This document shows positions 24,807 through 31,891 of a stretch of DNA of 34,408 bases, piece after piece (the first letter of the stretch is position 1; every line of letters begins with the position of its first letter). The notes under the pieces are model-generated. The model saw only the letters and a list, made by a program, of their open reading frames with translations. It was not told the DNA's origin and did no database searches. Origin of the DNA: Candidatus Rokuibacteriota bacterium (GTDB lineage Bacteria; Methylomirabilota; Methylomirabilia; Rokubacteriales; CSP1-6); contig QHTB01000165.1 in NCBI GenBank assembly GCA_003220615.1, forward strand, positions 1-34,408. The letters are read 5' to 3'. The position numbers and the translations under genes are program-made.

Positions 24807-25211
24807 ATGCTGCAGTACATCGCGCTCGTCATCGCACTGGCAATCGGGCTCGGAGGGTGCGCCACCGCAGCGACGTCCGGAACGCCCGTGGCCATCACCG
24901 ACGTCAAACAGCTTGCCGGACACTGGACGGGATGGGTCTTCAGGCCACAGGTGAGCGGCTCCACGGTGACGACGATCCGCCCGGACGGGACCTTTACGGC
25001 CTCGACCAACTACTCCGGAACGACGGATGTCTACGGCACGATCAGCGTGAAGGATGGCAAGGCACGATACCAGACTACTCTACAACAGCAGGGCGGGGTG
25101 TCCGTCACCCCATCCGGCACTGTGCAGCTCTACGAGAGCGGCGGCAAACGCATGCTGAGCGGCCAGAGCGACGACGGACTGCTCAAGTTCAACGCCAGTT
25201 TCGTCGAGTAG
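24807..25211 (+). CDS. Lipoprotein with small beta-rich domain
   Basis: A 134-residue lipoprotein: signal peptide with lipobox GLGGC (Cys18), then a domain with regularly alternating strands (GHWTGWVFRPQVSGSTVTTIRPDGTFTAST and onwards to the end) resembling small lipocalin-like or META-type envelope domains. I cannot name a family. A strong ribosome site (AAAGGAGGAG) precedes ATG 24807. It is last in the likely operon that starts with the solute-binding protein. Confidence 0.75.
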   Translation: MLQYIALVIALAIGLGGCATAATSGTPVAITDVKQLAGHWTGWVFRPQVSGSTVTTIRPDGTFTASTNYSGTTDVYGTISVKDGKARYQTTLQQQGGVSVTPSGTVQLYESGGKRMLSGQSDDGLLKFNASFVE

Positions 25212-25266
25212 CTTCCGCGCCGGCGGCCTTCTCGGGTTGCTCGTCGGGACGGCCCCTATGCCTACC

Positions 25267-25319
25267 CGTGGTATGGGACCAAGGTCCCATACCACGCGCG
25301 GCTCGTCGCATGGTTGGAT
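25267..25319 (+). promoter_or_regulatory. GGGACC box E, near-perfect palindrome with -10 element
   Basis: The box TATGGGACCAAGGTCCCATA (25272-25291) is extended by further pairing to 14-base arms (25267-25280 and 25283-25296) around a central AA. TTGGAT (25314-25319) starts 32 bases after the centre, giving a leader of about 100 bases before the membrane protein gene. There is no T-run, so it is not a terminator. Confidence 0.65.
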
Positions 25320-25427
25320 GGCGGGCACCGAACGATCGTGACCGACCCCGAACCGCCGATCCTTGCGAGCGCCTTACGCGGATCAGCCGTGGCCGGCGCC
25401 GGACATCGAGCAGGTGACGTGAGCGTC

Positions 25428-26597
25428 ATGCTGCCGTCCGACTTCTCGCTCGTCCTGGGTGGGCCGCTGTACCAGCTCTACGTCCGCTCCCGCATCCTGA
25501 AACCTCCGCTCGACCTGGTGCAGTGGCGGGCGATCGTCATCGCCGCGGTCGCGTGGCTGCCGCTGCTCGTCCTTTCGCTCATCGGACGAAGCGCGACCGG
25601 TGGTGCCGTGGCCCTCCCCTTCCTCCACGACATCGAGACGCACGTACGGTTTCTCATCGCGCTTCCCATCCTGATCCTCGCCGAGATCGTGGTCCATCAG
25701 CGGATCCGCCCGGTGGTGGAGCAGTTCGTCGATCGCGGTATCGTGGTTCCGGAGGAGGTCCCGGCCTTCCACGCGGCGATCGCCTCGGCGTTGCGGTTGC
25801 GCAACTCGGTCGCGTTGGAGGTCGGCCTCATCGTCCTGATCTACACCGTCGGCCACTGGGTGTGGCGCGAGCAGATCGCGCTGCATCGGGCGACGTGGTA
25901 CGGAACGCCAGACGGCGCGGGTGTGCGACTCACGCTCTCGGGGTACTGGTACGCGTTCGTCAGCATTCCGATCTTCCAGCTCATCTTGTTGCGGTGGTAC
26001 CTGCGGCTGTTCGTGTGGTTCTCGTTCCTGTGGCGCGTCTCGCGGCTGAAGCTGCGGCTCATCCCCACCCATCCGGACCGGGCAGCTGGCCTGGGATTCG
26101 TGGGCGTCAGCGCCTACGCGTTCGAGCCGGTCCTCTTTGCCCAGGGTGCGATGCTGGCCGGGCTGATCGCCAGCCGGGTGTTCTACGGGGGGCAGAACCT
26201 GCTGACATTCAAAGTGGATGCCGCAGGCTTCGTCGCGTTCTTCGTCCTCTTCATGCTTGCCCCACTCGTCATGTTCACGCCGCTCCTCGTCGAAGCCAGG
26301 CGGCGGGGGCTCCGCGAATACGGTGTGCTCGCGAGCCGCCACGCCCAGGAATTCGACGACAAGTGGATCCGCGGCGGGGTCCCGGCGGGAGAGTTGCTCG
26401 TGGGCAACCCCGACATCTCGTCGTGGGCCGATTTCGACAGCGGCTTTGAGACGGTGCGCGACATGCGGCCCGTGCCCTTCGGGTTGGACGCGGTCATCCG
26501 GCTCGCCGCCGTGACGGCCGCCCCACTGCTCCCGCTGACGCTCACGATCATGCCGTTCGAAGAGGTGGTCACGCGGCTGATCAAGGTGCTGCTCTAG
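25428..26597 (+). CDS. Multi-pass membrane protein of unknown family
   Basis: A 389-residue protein with about seven hydrophobic helices: WRAIVIAAVAWLPLLVLSLIG, FLIALPILILAEIVVH, VALEVGLIVLIYTVGHWVW, YAFVSIPIFQLILLRWYLRL, AQGAMLAGLIASRVFY, AAGFVAFFVLFMLAPLVMF and a C-terminal AAVTAAPLLPLTLTIM. The loop LKLRLIPTHPDRAAGLGFVG and the cytosolic stretch EFDDKWIRGGVPAGELLVGNPDISSWADF are distinctive and should help a family search. I do not recognise a function. ATG 25428 begins MLPSDFSLVLGG; GTG 25419 is an alternative. ATG 25314, still in frame, lies in the predicted -10 element. The stop TAG shares bases with the convergent porin's stop. Confidence 0.78.
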   Translation: MLPSDFSLVLGGPLYQLYVRSRILKPPLDLVQWRAIVIAAVAWLPLLVLSLIGRSATGGAVALPFLHDIETHVRFLIALPILILAEIVVHQRIRPVVEQFVDRGIVVPEEVPAFHAAIASALRLRNSVALEVGLIVLIYTVGHWVWREQIALHRATWYGTPDGAGVRLTLSGYWYAFVSIPIFQLILLRWYLRLFVWFSFLWRVSRLKLRLIPTHPDRAAGLGFVGVSAYAFEPVLFAQGAMLAGLIASRVFYGGQNLLTFKVDAAGFVAFFVLFMLAPLVMFTPLLVEARRRGLREYGVLASRHAQEFDDKWIRGGVPAGELLVGNPDISSWADFDSGFETVRDMRPVPFGLDAVIRLAAVTAAPLLPLTLTIMPFEEVVTRLIKVLL

Positions 26598-27988
26598 AAT
26601 CGGACGTAGAGGCGTGCTCCTGCCACGACCGCGGTGTTCACATCCGTGAGCCGGTTGGACGAGTCGAGTGTTTTCTTGAGGCCCGGATTGACGACCTGCA
26701 GGTCGACCGTCGCGTTGAGCCAGGGCGTGAGCGCGGCGCTGTAGTACATCTCGACCGCGTCCTCGTGGTCGAGACCGAGGTCGAGCCGCTGGCGCAAGAA
26801 CGGAACGAAGTTGCTGCTGAATTCGGTGCGCGCCCAGCCGATGCCGAAGTTGTCGTTCGGACGCCCGGGCACCACTCCGTTGCCGCCGATACCCATGTTG
26901 TAGGAGTACTTGATGGGGTTCGGGTTTCCGTCGGTGGCGCCGAACGTGAAGAAGACCCCGATCCCGCGCTTGGGGTCGCCGGCCGGCTGCCAGAGATACT
27001 GGTCGAAGTTGTAGAAGACGGCCCAGGTGTCGTTCTTGCGGTTCGCAGGTTGAACGGGAACGAGGAGCTGGGGGAAGAACCGCTCGAGGATGCGTTCCAG
27101 GATCGGGCCGGGATCGGCAAGTCGCGGAAACTGGTTGAACAGAGCGATCTTGGCGATGTTGGACGGGTCCTGGGTGAGCGAGAAGCGTTCCTTGTTGCTC
27201 CACATCACTTGCACGCCCTGGTGGCCCACCCGATCGAACGGCTTGATGGAGAACTTGGCGCCGGCGAGCACCATGACGCCGTCGCGAAACGCCTCCGTCA
27301 CGTCGCTGTTCGTCGGCGTGCCGCTCGGGTCGAGCGCCAGCGCCGACAGGACTGCGCCCTCCCACGGTATGGCGACGATGCCACCCCCGTAGGCCGAGAT
27401 CGGCACCAGGGCGGCCGTCATCGGAAACACCAGCGCGCCGTTCTGGAACTGCGTGCGGTAGTTGCCGGTGAACTCGCCGGGGTCTCCATCGAGCGTGAAG
27501 AACTTGCCAGCGACGAGGCCGAACTTCGGACTGAGGAACTGCATGAAGGTCGCGTGCATCAGGGCGGTGGTCGGGGCGTTGGCCGCGGGCAACAGTGCCG
27601 CGGTATTGACCGGGTTGATGGCGCCCGAATCCTGCAGCACGCTGTCTCCAAAGCCGCTGTTGGCGATGAGCCTGAGGAAGCCGCCGGGCCACAGGCCGGC
27701 CTTGCCGGTGTCCACGTTGAGCGTGTACTCGGCGTTGCCCCAGAACTCGGCTTCGGTGTCCCGGCCGCCGCTCGCGACGCCCTGAGGCGTCAAGAGCAGG
27801 TCGGCATCGAACACGACGCCTTTCTTGCCAAGCTCGTCCCGAAATCCGCCCCAGTTACCCGTGAGCCGGGCGCGCGACATGAAATCTCCACCCCAGGTCT
27901 CCGGGACGGGAACCGGTTGCGCGCTCGCCGGTACCGGCGTGATCAGCAAGGCCAGGCCGAGGACGACGATGAAGCCGCACACCTTCAT
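26594..27988 (-). CDS. OprB-family carbohydrate-selective porin
   Basis: A 464-residue outer-membrane porin. The signal peptide is MKVCGFIVVLGLALLITPVPASAQ. The N-terminal RLTGNWGGFRDELGKKGVVFDADLL block is the OprB hallmark, and the sequence ends in ARLYVRF with the terminal Phe of a barrel. It would let sugars or similar small solutes diffuse in. ATG 27988 follows GGAGGG and overlaps the stop of the upstream truncated gene (ATGA). A GGGACC box with TACGTT (-10) on the minus strand lies within that upstream frame and gives it its own promoter. The stop overlaps the convergent membrane-protein stop by 4 bases. Confidence 0.88.
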   Translation of the reverse strand: MKVCGFIVVLGLALLITPVPASAQPVPVPETWGGDFMSRARLTGNWGGFRDELGKKGVVFDADLLLTPQGVASGGRDTEAEFWGNAEYTLNVDTGKAGLWPGGFLRLIANSGFGDSVLQDSGAINPVNTAALLPAANAPTTALMHATFMQFLSPKFGLVAGKFFTLDGDPGEFTGNYRTQFQNGALVFPMTAALVPISAYGGGIVAIPWEGAVLSALALDPSGTPTNSDVTEAFRDGVMVLAGAKFSIKPFDRVGHQGVQVMWSNKERFSLTQDPSNIAKIALFNQFPRLADPGPILERILERFFPQLLVPVQPANRKNDTWAVFYNFDQYLWQPAGDPKRGIGVFFTFGATDGNPNPIKYSYNMGIGGNGVVPGRPNDNFGIGWARTEFSSNFVPFLRQRLDLGLDHEDAVEMYYSAALTPWLNATVDLQVVNPGLKKTLDSSNRLTDVNTAVVAGARLYVRF

Positions 27989-28452
27989 CTCACACCCTCC
28001 ACAGGGAAATCGAGCCACGACGGCCGCCGCAAACGTACTTGCGCCGTCTCCGGTGTGCCATCGGACCAAGGTCCCATTACTTGTGACAGGAACAGCGAGG
28101 GGTTGATGTCCCCGAGCCCGAAGGCGCTTCCGGAAATGCTATCGGGACCCGGGAAGAGCGAAGGCTGGTTGATGATCGGCACGATGGTCCGTGTGATGAG
28201 ATTCCAGTCCGCGTTCAGGTGGAGCGGGATCACCGGCTGTACGTTGAGGACGTAGACCGTCGCGTCCTTCGAGCCCACGCCGAAGTTGAAGTTGCTCTGG
28301 AACGGCACGCTGATGAGGTCGGCCACCGGGTTCTGCGTCTTCTTCGCCAGCTCGGTTTCGTCACCGCTCGACTGGGCGAGCGCAGGCGCCGCCGGCACCG
28401 CGACGATGCCGAGCACGGCGATCAGCCAGGCGATCCTCAATCGAGTCAGCAT
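27985..28452 (-). pseudogene. Truncated neuromedin U/transporter-like outer-membrane protein
   Basis: Read from ATG 28452 (155 residues): signal peptide MLTRLRIAWLIAVLGIVAVPAAPALAQ, then LAKKTQNPVADLISVPFQSNFNFGVG and LHLNADWNLITRTIVPIINQPSLFP, ending GLGDINPSLFLS. These are the N-terminal hallmarks of the outer-membrane 'transporter/neuromedin U' family, whose members run about 250-280 residues. Just after PSLFLS the sequence leaves the family and reads through the GGGACC box and leader of the OprB gene to a stop that overlaps its ATG. The missing second half should make most of the barrel, so the product is probably non-functional. It has a good -10 (TAGCAT) of its own from the box at 28491-28510. 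Confidence 0.72.
28032..28078 (-). promoter_or_regulatory. GGGACC box F upstream of the OprB porin gene
   Basis: Minus-strand TAATGGGACCTTGGTCCGAT (28078-28059), centre 28069-28068. TACGTT (28037-28032) starts 31 bases past the centre. The transcript would begin near 28025, 37 bases before the porin ATG. The box lies inside the truncated upstream frame. Confidence 0.7.
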
Positions 28453-28463
28453 CGTCGCCCGCG

Positions 28464-28538
28464 ATGCTAGGAAGCGGCGTGCGGCAGCGGTATCAGACTT
28501 TGGTCCCATAGCCTTCTGCGTGTACAGACTGCGAGCAT
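28464..28538. promoter_or_regulatory. GGGACC box D, bidirectional promoter
   Basis: TATCAGACTTTGGTCCCATA (28491-28510), centre 28500-28501. On the plus strand GAGCAT (28533-28538) starts 32 bases from the centre, towards the gene at 28587. On the minus strand TAGCAT (28469-28464) lies 31 bases away, towards the truncated outer-membrane gene. Confidence 0.7.
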
Positions 28539-28586
28539 CGAGCACCTACACGGTGACGTACGCGTGAGCCTCAAAAGGAAAGATCA

Positions 28587-28889
28587 ATGAGCCGACGTGC
28601 ATTCGTCAAGACGTTCGGAGCGGTCCTGACCGTAATCCTCCCGGCGGTCGTCGGCATCGGTTCGGCGCAAGACAGCGCGATCCGATTCCAGGGACAGGTC
28701 GAGTGGGTCTCGGGAGAGACCATGGCCGTCGCTCCCGGTAGCAGCCGGGCCATCAACGTCGACCTCTCACAGGTGGATCAGGACCAGTACGACACCCTGG
28801 GCCCGGGTGATTGGGTGGTCGTAACAGGCACGGTACCTGCCGAGAGGGACCGAGTGGTTGCCACGTCCGTTCAGCGTCTCGCACAGTAG
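28587..28889 (+). CDS. Small exported OB-fold-like protein
   Basis: A 100-residue protein with a signal peptide (MSRRAFVKTFGAVLTVILPAVVGIGSAQ; RRAF and the following Lys give a Tat-like look, but it is not canonical). One small beta-rich domain follows: IRFQGQVEWVSGETMAVAPGSSRAINVDLSQVDQDQYDTLGPGDWVVVTGTV. The 'G-x-V-x-W/V-v-...-G-d-W-V-x-V-x-G' pattern is that of DUF5666-like or OB-fold envelope domains. AAAAGGAAAG precedes ATG 28587. It lies 48 bases upstream of the protease gene and probably shares its transcript. Function unknown. Confidence 0.72.
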   Translation: MSRRAFVKTFGAVLTVILPAVVGIGSAQDSAIRFQGQVEWVSGETMAVAPGSSRAINVDLSQVDQDQYDTLGPGDWVVVTGTVPAERDRVVATSVQRLAQ

Positions 28890-28937
28890 GGATCGCGGCG
28901 AGGCGGTGCCCACACGCCGGTCCACATCGAGGTGCCT

Positions 28938-29957
28938 ATGAAGGTTCTCGCAGTGATACTCGCGGCCGCCGTGCTGCCGGCGTTCGCCCCGGCGGCCCGA
29001 GCCCAGAACCTGGACGACATCTTCCGCAAGGTCAACCCGTCCGTCGTCGTCGTGCGCGCCAAGGGCCGCGACGTCGGCGCCGGCGGCGTCACCCGCTTCA
29101 ACGAGACGGGCTCCGGTGTCCTGATCTCCGCCAGCGGCAAGGTGATGACGGCCGCCCACGTCGTCAACGCCATGGACGAGATCACCGTCGAGGGCGTCGC
29201 CGGTGAGGTCGTGAGCGCGAAAATCATCTCGTCCGATGCTGCCGCCGATGTCTCGCTCCTGCAGCTCGAGCGCGTGACAGCGGCCATGCAGGTGGCGCGG
29301 ATCGGTGACTCCAGCACGGTGCGGGTCGGCCAACAGGTCATGGTCGTCGGCGCCCCCTACGGGCTCGCTCATTCGATGAGCGTGGGCTGGATCAGCGCAC
29401 GCTGGCCGGCCAACACGATCTTTCGTGACATGCCCCTGGCGGAGTTCTTTCAGACCACGGCCACAATCAACACGGGCAACTCCGGTGGCCCCATGTTCAA
29501 CATGGCGGGCGAGGTCATCGGCATCGTCAGCCAGAACATTTCAAAGTCTGGCGGCAGCGAGGGCCTCGGCTTTGTCGTGACGATCAACTCCGCGCAAAAG
29601 CTCCTGATCGAGCGGAAGGTGTTCTGGAGTGCCCTCCAGGGCATCGTACTCACCGGCGACCTCGCGGCGATCTTCAACGTCCCTGCGCCCGCCGGGTTCC
29701 TCGTCAAGACGGTCTCTCAAGGCTCGCAGGCGTGGAACATGGGCCTCCAGGGGGGCGACCGGATCGTCACCGTCGGTGGGCGGGAGATCGCCCTGGGCGG
29801 CGACATCATCCTCTCGGTCGACGGCATCCCCGTCGTGTCCGAAGACAACATCGAGAAGATCCGCAACAGGTTGGCCGTCGCGCCGCCGGGCACCCCGTTC
29901 AAGATGAACGTGCTCCGCGCCGGCAAGGTCATCGAGCTCACAGGCACGACCCAGTAA
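28938..29957 (+). CDS. HtrA/DegP-like periplasmic serine protease with PDZ domain
   Basis: A 339-residue protease. After the signal peptide (to about ARAQ, residue 23), the trypsin-like domain has the full triad: H74 (TAAHVVN), D104 (AAADVSLLQL) and S182 (INTGNSGGPMFN). A single PDZ domain follows (about 235-335: GFLVKTVSQGSQAWNMGLQGGDRIVTVGGREI). One PDZ and no membrane anchor makes it a short DegQ/DegS-like member for envelope protein quality control. GAGG lies five bases before ATG 28938. No box precedes it directly; it probably depends on the promoter upstream of the 28587 gene. Confidence 0.87.
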   Translation: MKVLAVILAAAVLPAFAPAARAQNLDDIFRKVNPSVVVVRAKGRDVGAGGVTRFNETGSGVLISASGKVMTAAHVVNAMDEITVEGVAGEVVSAKIISSDAAADVSLLQLERVTAAMQVARIGDSSTVRVGQQVMVVGAPYGLAHSMSVGWISARWPANTIFRDMPLAEFFQTTATINTGNSGGPMFNMAGEVIGIVSQNISKSGGSEGLGFVVTINSAQKLLIERKVFWSALQGIVLTGDLAAIFNVPAPAGFLVKTVSQGSQAWNMGLQGGDRIVTVGGREIALGGDIILSVDGIPVVSEDNIEKIRNRLAVAPPGTPFKMNVLRAGKVIELTGTTQ

Positions 29958-29968
29958 CGGGTCGGGGG

Positions 29969-30015
29969 CCTAGGACCAAAGTCCCATAGCGCAGGTTTCC
30001 GGGCAGGGCCAGCAT
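29969..30015 (+). promoter_or_regulatory. GGGACC box C with -10 element
   Basis: GGACCAAAGTCCCATAGC with centre 29978-29979. CAGCAT (30010-30015) starts 31 bases after the centre. The transcript would start near 30022, 45 bases before the lipoprotein ATG. Confidence 0.68.
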
Positions 30016-30066
30016 TCCGTCCGGAATTTCAACGCAGATGGCGCGCACAGCGCGGGAGGCCCTCAA

Positions 30067-30306
30067 ATGAGCAACCGTCGACACCTCGTTCTCGTGATGA
30101 CCCTGGCCGCCACGGTGGCGGTGACCGGGTGCGCAAGCAAAGTACGGATGAGCTCGGCCAAGATGTGCCAGGCTCACGGCGGCACCTACAACGCGTCGAC
30201 GCAGTCGTGCTCCTACGCGGCGTCGACGAAGACGGCCAAGCAGACCTGCGAGGAGCAGACCGGCTACTACGACCCGGCCGCCCAGATCTGCGAGTTCCTT
30301 CCGTAG
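30067..30306 (+). CDS. Small cysteine-motif lipoprotein
   Basis: A 79-residue lipoprotein with lipobox AVTGC (Cys22). The mature part contains two spaced cysteine units, MCQAHGGTYNASTQSC and TCEEQTGYYDPAAQIC, of the form Cys-x3-[Gly/Thr]-Gly-x(5-9)-Cys, suggesting two small disulfide loops. The protein at 3657-3836 carries one such unit. GGGAGG precedes ATG 30067. The GGGACC box upstream puts it in the shared regulon. Function unknown. Confidence 0.75.
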   Translation: MSNRRHLVLVMTLAATVAVTGCASKVRMSSAKMCQAHGGTYNASTQSCSYAASTKTAKQTCEEQTGYYDPAAQICEFLP

Positions 30307-30366
30307 GAGCGTGACCCCGTAGACGGTGGCGGCGGTCCCCGAGCTGGCTGGAGCCCGCAATCCTCA

Positions 30367-30413
30367 TGTGAGACCAACATCCCATGGAAGGCGGAGCCGA
30401 AAACGAGGAGCAT
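30367..30413 (+). promoter_or_regulatory. GGGACC box H (divergent copy) with -10 element
   Basis: GACCAACATCCCATG with centre 30376-30377 is the weakest copy, but GAGCAT (30408-30413) starts exactly 31 bases after the centre, as in box B. The start near 30420 gives a 15-base leader and supports ATG 30435 for the next gene. Confidence 0.55.
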
Positions 30414-30434
30414 GCCGCTCGGGGGACGAACGAC

Positions 30435-31208
30435 ATGCGCACTCAGTACGCGATGCAGATTGTGGTGTGCCTCGCCGCCGGGCTGGTGTTGGCCGGGTGC
30501 GGAAACCTCGCCAAGACCACCCGGCCCGAGGGACTGGTGGCCGCGTCCCAGGTGGACCCGAACCTCGACCTGACGATCACGCCCCCCCGGGCGAGTGATC
30601 TGGATAACGAACAGTACGATCCCTGGGAGTCGTTCAACGAAAAGATGTTCACGTTCAACTACAACGTGGACAAGTATGCGCTGAAGCCGGTCGCCCGCGG
30701 CTACCGCGCGGTCGTGCCCGAGCAGGTGCAGATCATGCTCGGCAACGCCCTCAACAACGTCACGTGGGTGCCGAGGTTCATCAACAGCCTGCTCCAGGGA
30801 AAGTGGGAAGGCGCGCTGCGCGAAGTCTCCCGGTTCGTGCTCAATAGCACCCTCGGTATCGGCGGGCTGTTCGACCCGGGCAAGGTCGCCGAGCTCCAAC
30901 CGAGCCCGGAAGACTTCGGTCAGACGCTCGGCCTCTGGGGCGTCTCGTCTGGTCCGTATCTCGTCTTGCCGTTGCTCGGACCGACGACCGTTCGCGACGG
31001 CATCGGCAAGGGCGTGGACAGCGCGATGAACCCGCTGACGTACTTCGTCCCGTTCGTGGGCCAGGTCGGCATGAAGGTGGGAGACACCGTCAACGATCGG
31101 GCGCTGAACTATGACCTCTTCGCGGGCGTGGAAGCGACGACGATCGACCTCTACAGCTCAGTGCGCCATTTCTACCTCAAGCGCCGGGAGCAAATGATCG
31201 AGGAATGA
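30435..31208 (+). CDS. mlaA: MlaA (VacJ) outer-membrane lipoprotein
   Basis: A 257-residue lipoprotein that removes phospholipids from the outer leaflet of the outer membrane and passes them to the Mla pathway. Lipobox VLAGC (Cys22). Family blocks are YDPWESFNEKMFTFNYNVDKYALKPVARGY, NNVTWVPRFINSLLQGKW, NSTLGIGGLFD, EDFGQTLGLWGVSSGPYLVLPLLGPTTVRD and a C-terminal helix. ATG 30435 is chosen over ATG 30384 because it starts a proper lipoprotein signal and fits the predicted transcript. The stop TGA overlaps the ATG of the decayed DUF4239 gene. No mlaBCDEF genes are in the window. Confidence 0.88.
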   Translation: MRTQYAMQIVVCLAAGLVLAGCGNLAKTTRPEGLVAASQVDPNLDLTITPPRASDLDNEQYDPWESFNEKMFTFNYNVDKYALKPVARGYRAVVPEQVQIMLGNALNNVTWVPRFINSLLQGKWEGALREVSRFVLNSTLGIGGLFDPGKVAELQPSPEDFGQTLGLWGVSSGPYLVLPLLGPTTVRDGIGKGVDSAMNPLTYFVPFVGQVGMKVGDTVNDRALNYDLFAGVEATTIDLYSSVRHFYLKRREQMIEE

Positions 31209-31814
31209 TCTTCGACGAGCCGTTGATCACGAGCACCCTGGTCCTCGGGCTGATCGTGTTCGCCTGCGCCTTCGGCGGCGCACTGCTCGGCCTGCTGCTC
31301 CGCGCCGTCCTGCCCGAGCATCATCTGCGTACGGAGTCGAAGGACGTCGTGAAGCTGGGGATGGGGCTCATCGCGACGATGTCGGCGCTCGTCCTGAGCG
31401 GGTGTGGCCCACGAGCCATGCTCGAGCGGCGCAGCTCGCGCCGGCGTTCGGTCCCGAGCGTCTATGACGAGATCCAGGCGCTCGCGCCACGGGATGAGGC
31501 TCAGCGCTCTCTCAAGGCGGAGGCGCTGCGCATCGGCCTCGAGATCGGGCGCGCGGTGGTTGCTGCTCGAGCAGAGGGGCAGCTCGATCCCCTTGCCGTT
31601 CATGGCGGTGCTGACCTTCTGGCTCGCGATGATCTTCATGAGCTTCGCCATCTTCGCACCGGCCAACACGACCGTCATCGCGACGCTGCTCATCTGCGCA
31701 TTGTCGATTTCAGGCGCGATGTTCCTGATCCTGGAGCTTGACACGCCGTTCGCAGGCCTCATTCGGATTTCCAGCGCTCCGCTGCGGGACGCTCTTGCGC
31801 TTCTCGGGCAGTAG
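31205..31814 (+). pseudogene. Decayed DUF4239 (bestrophin-like) membrane protein
   Basis: The start overlaps the mlaA stop (ATGA). Frame 1 gives MIFDEPLITSTLVLGLIVFACAFGGALLGLLL and VKLGMGLIATMSALVLS, the N-terminal helices of DUF4239. The next 25 residues are unrelated, and then the family's YDEIQALAPRDEAQRSLKAEALRIGLEIG appears, so about 80 internal residues are missing. Near 31555 the frame shifts: RWLLLEQRGSSIPLPFMAVLTFWLAMIFMSF through ISSAPLRDALALLGQ to the stop at 31814 is in another frame. An internal deletion plus a frameshift make a functional product unlikely. Confidence 0.8.
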
Positions 31815-31891
31815 GGTGATCGCCGGCACGATGGGGCGGCGTCCGCGGCGAATGAGACGAAGGTCAGAACGGCCACGAGAGGAGAAACACC

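Noticed and set aside
31855..31872. GACGAAGGTCAG before the arylsulfatase start as a ninth GGGACC box
   Set aside because: The right half lacks GGTCCCAT and the expected -10 position coincides with the start codon. At best a half-site.
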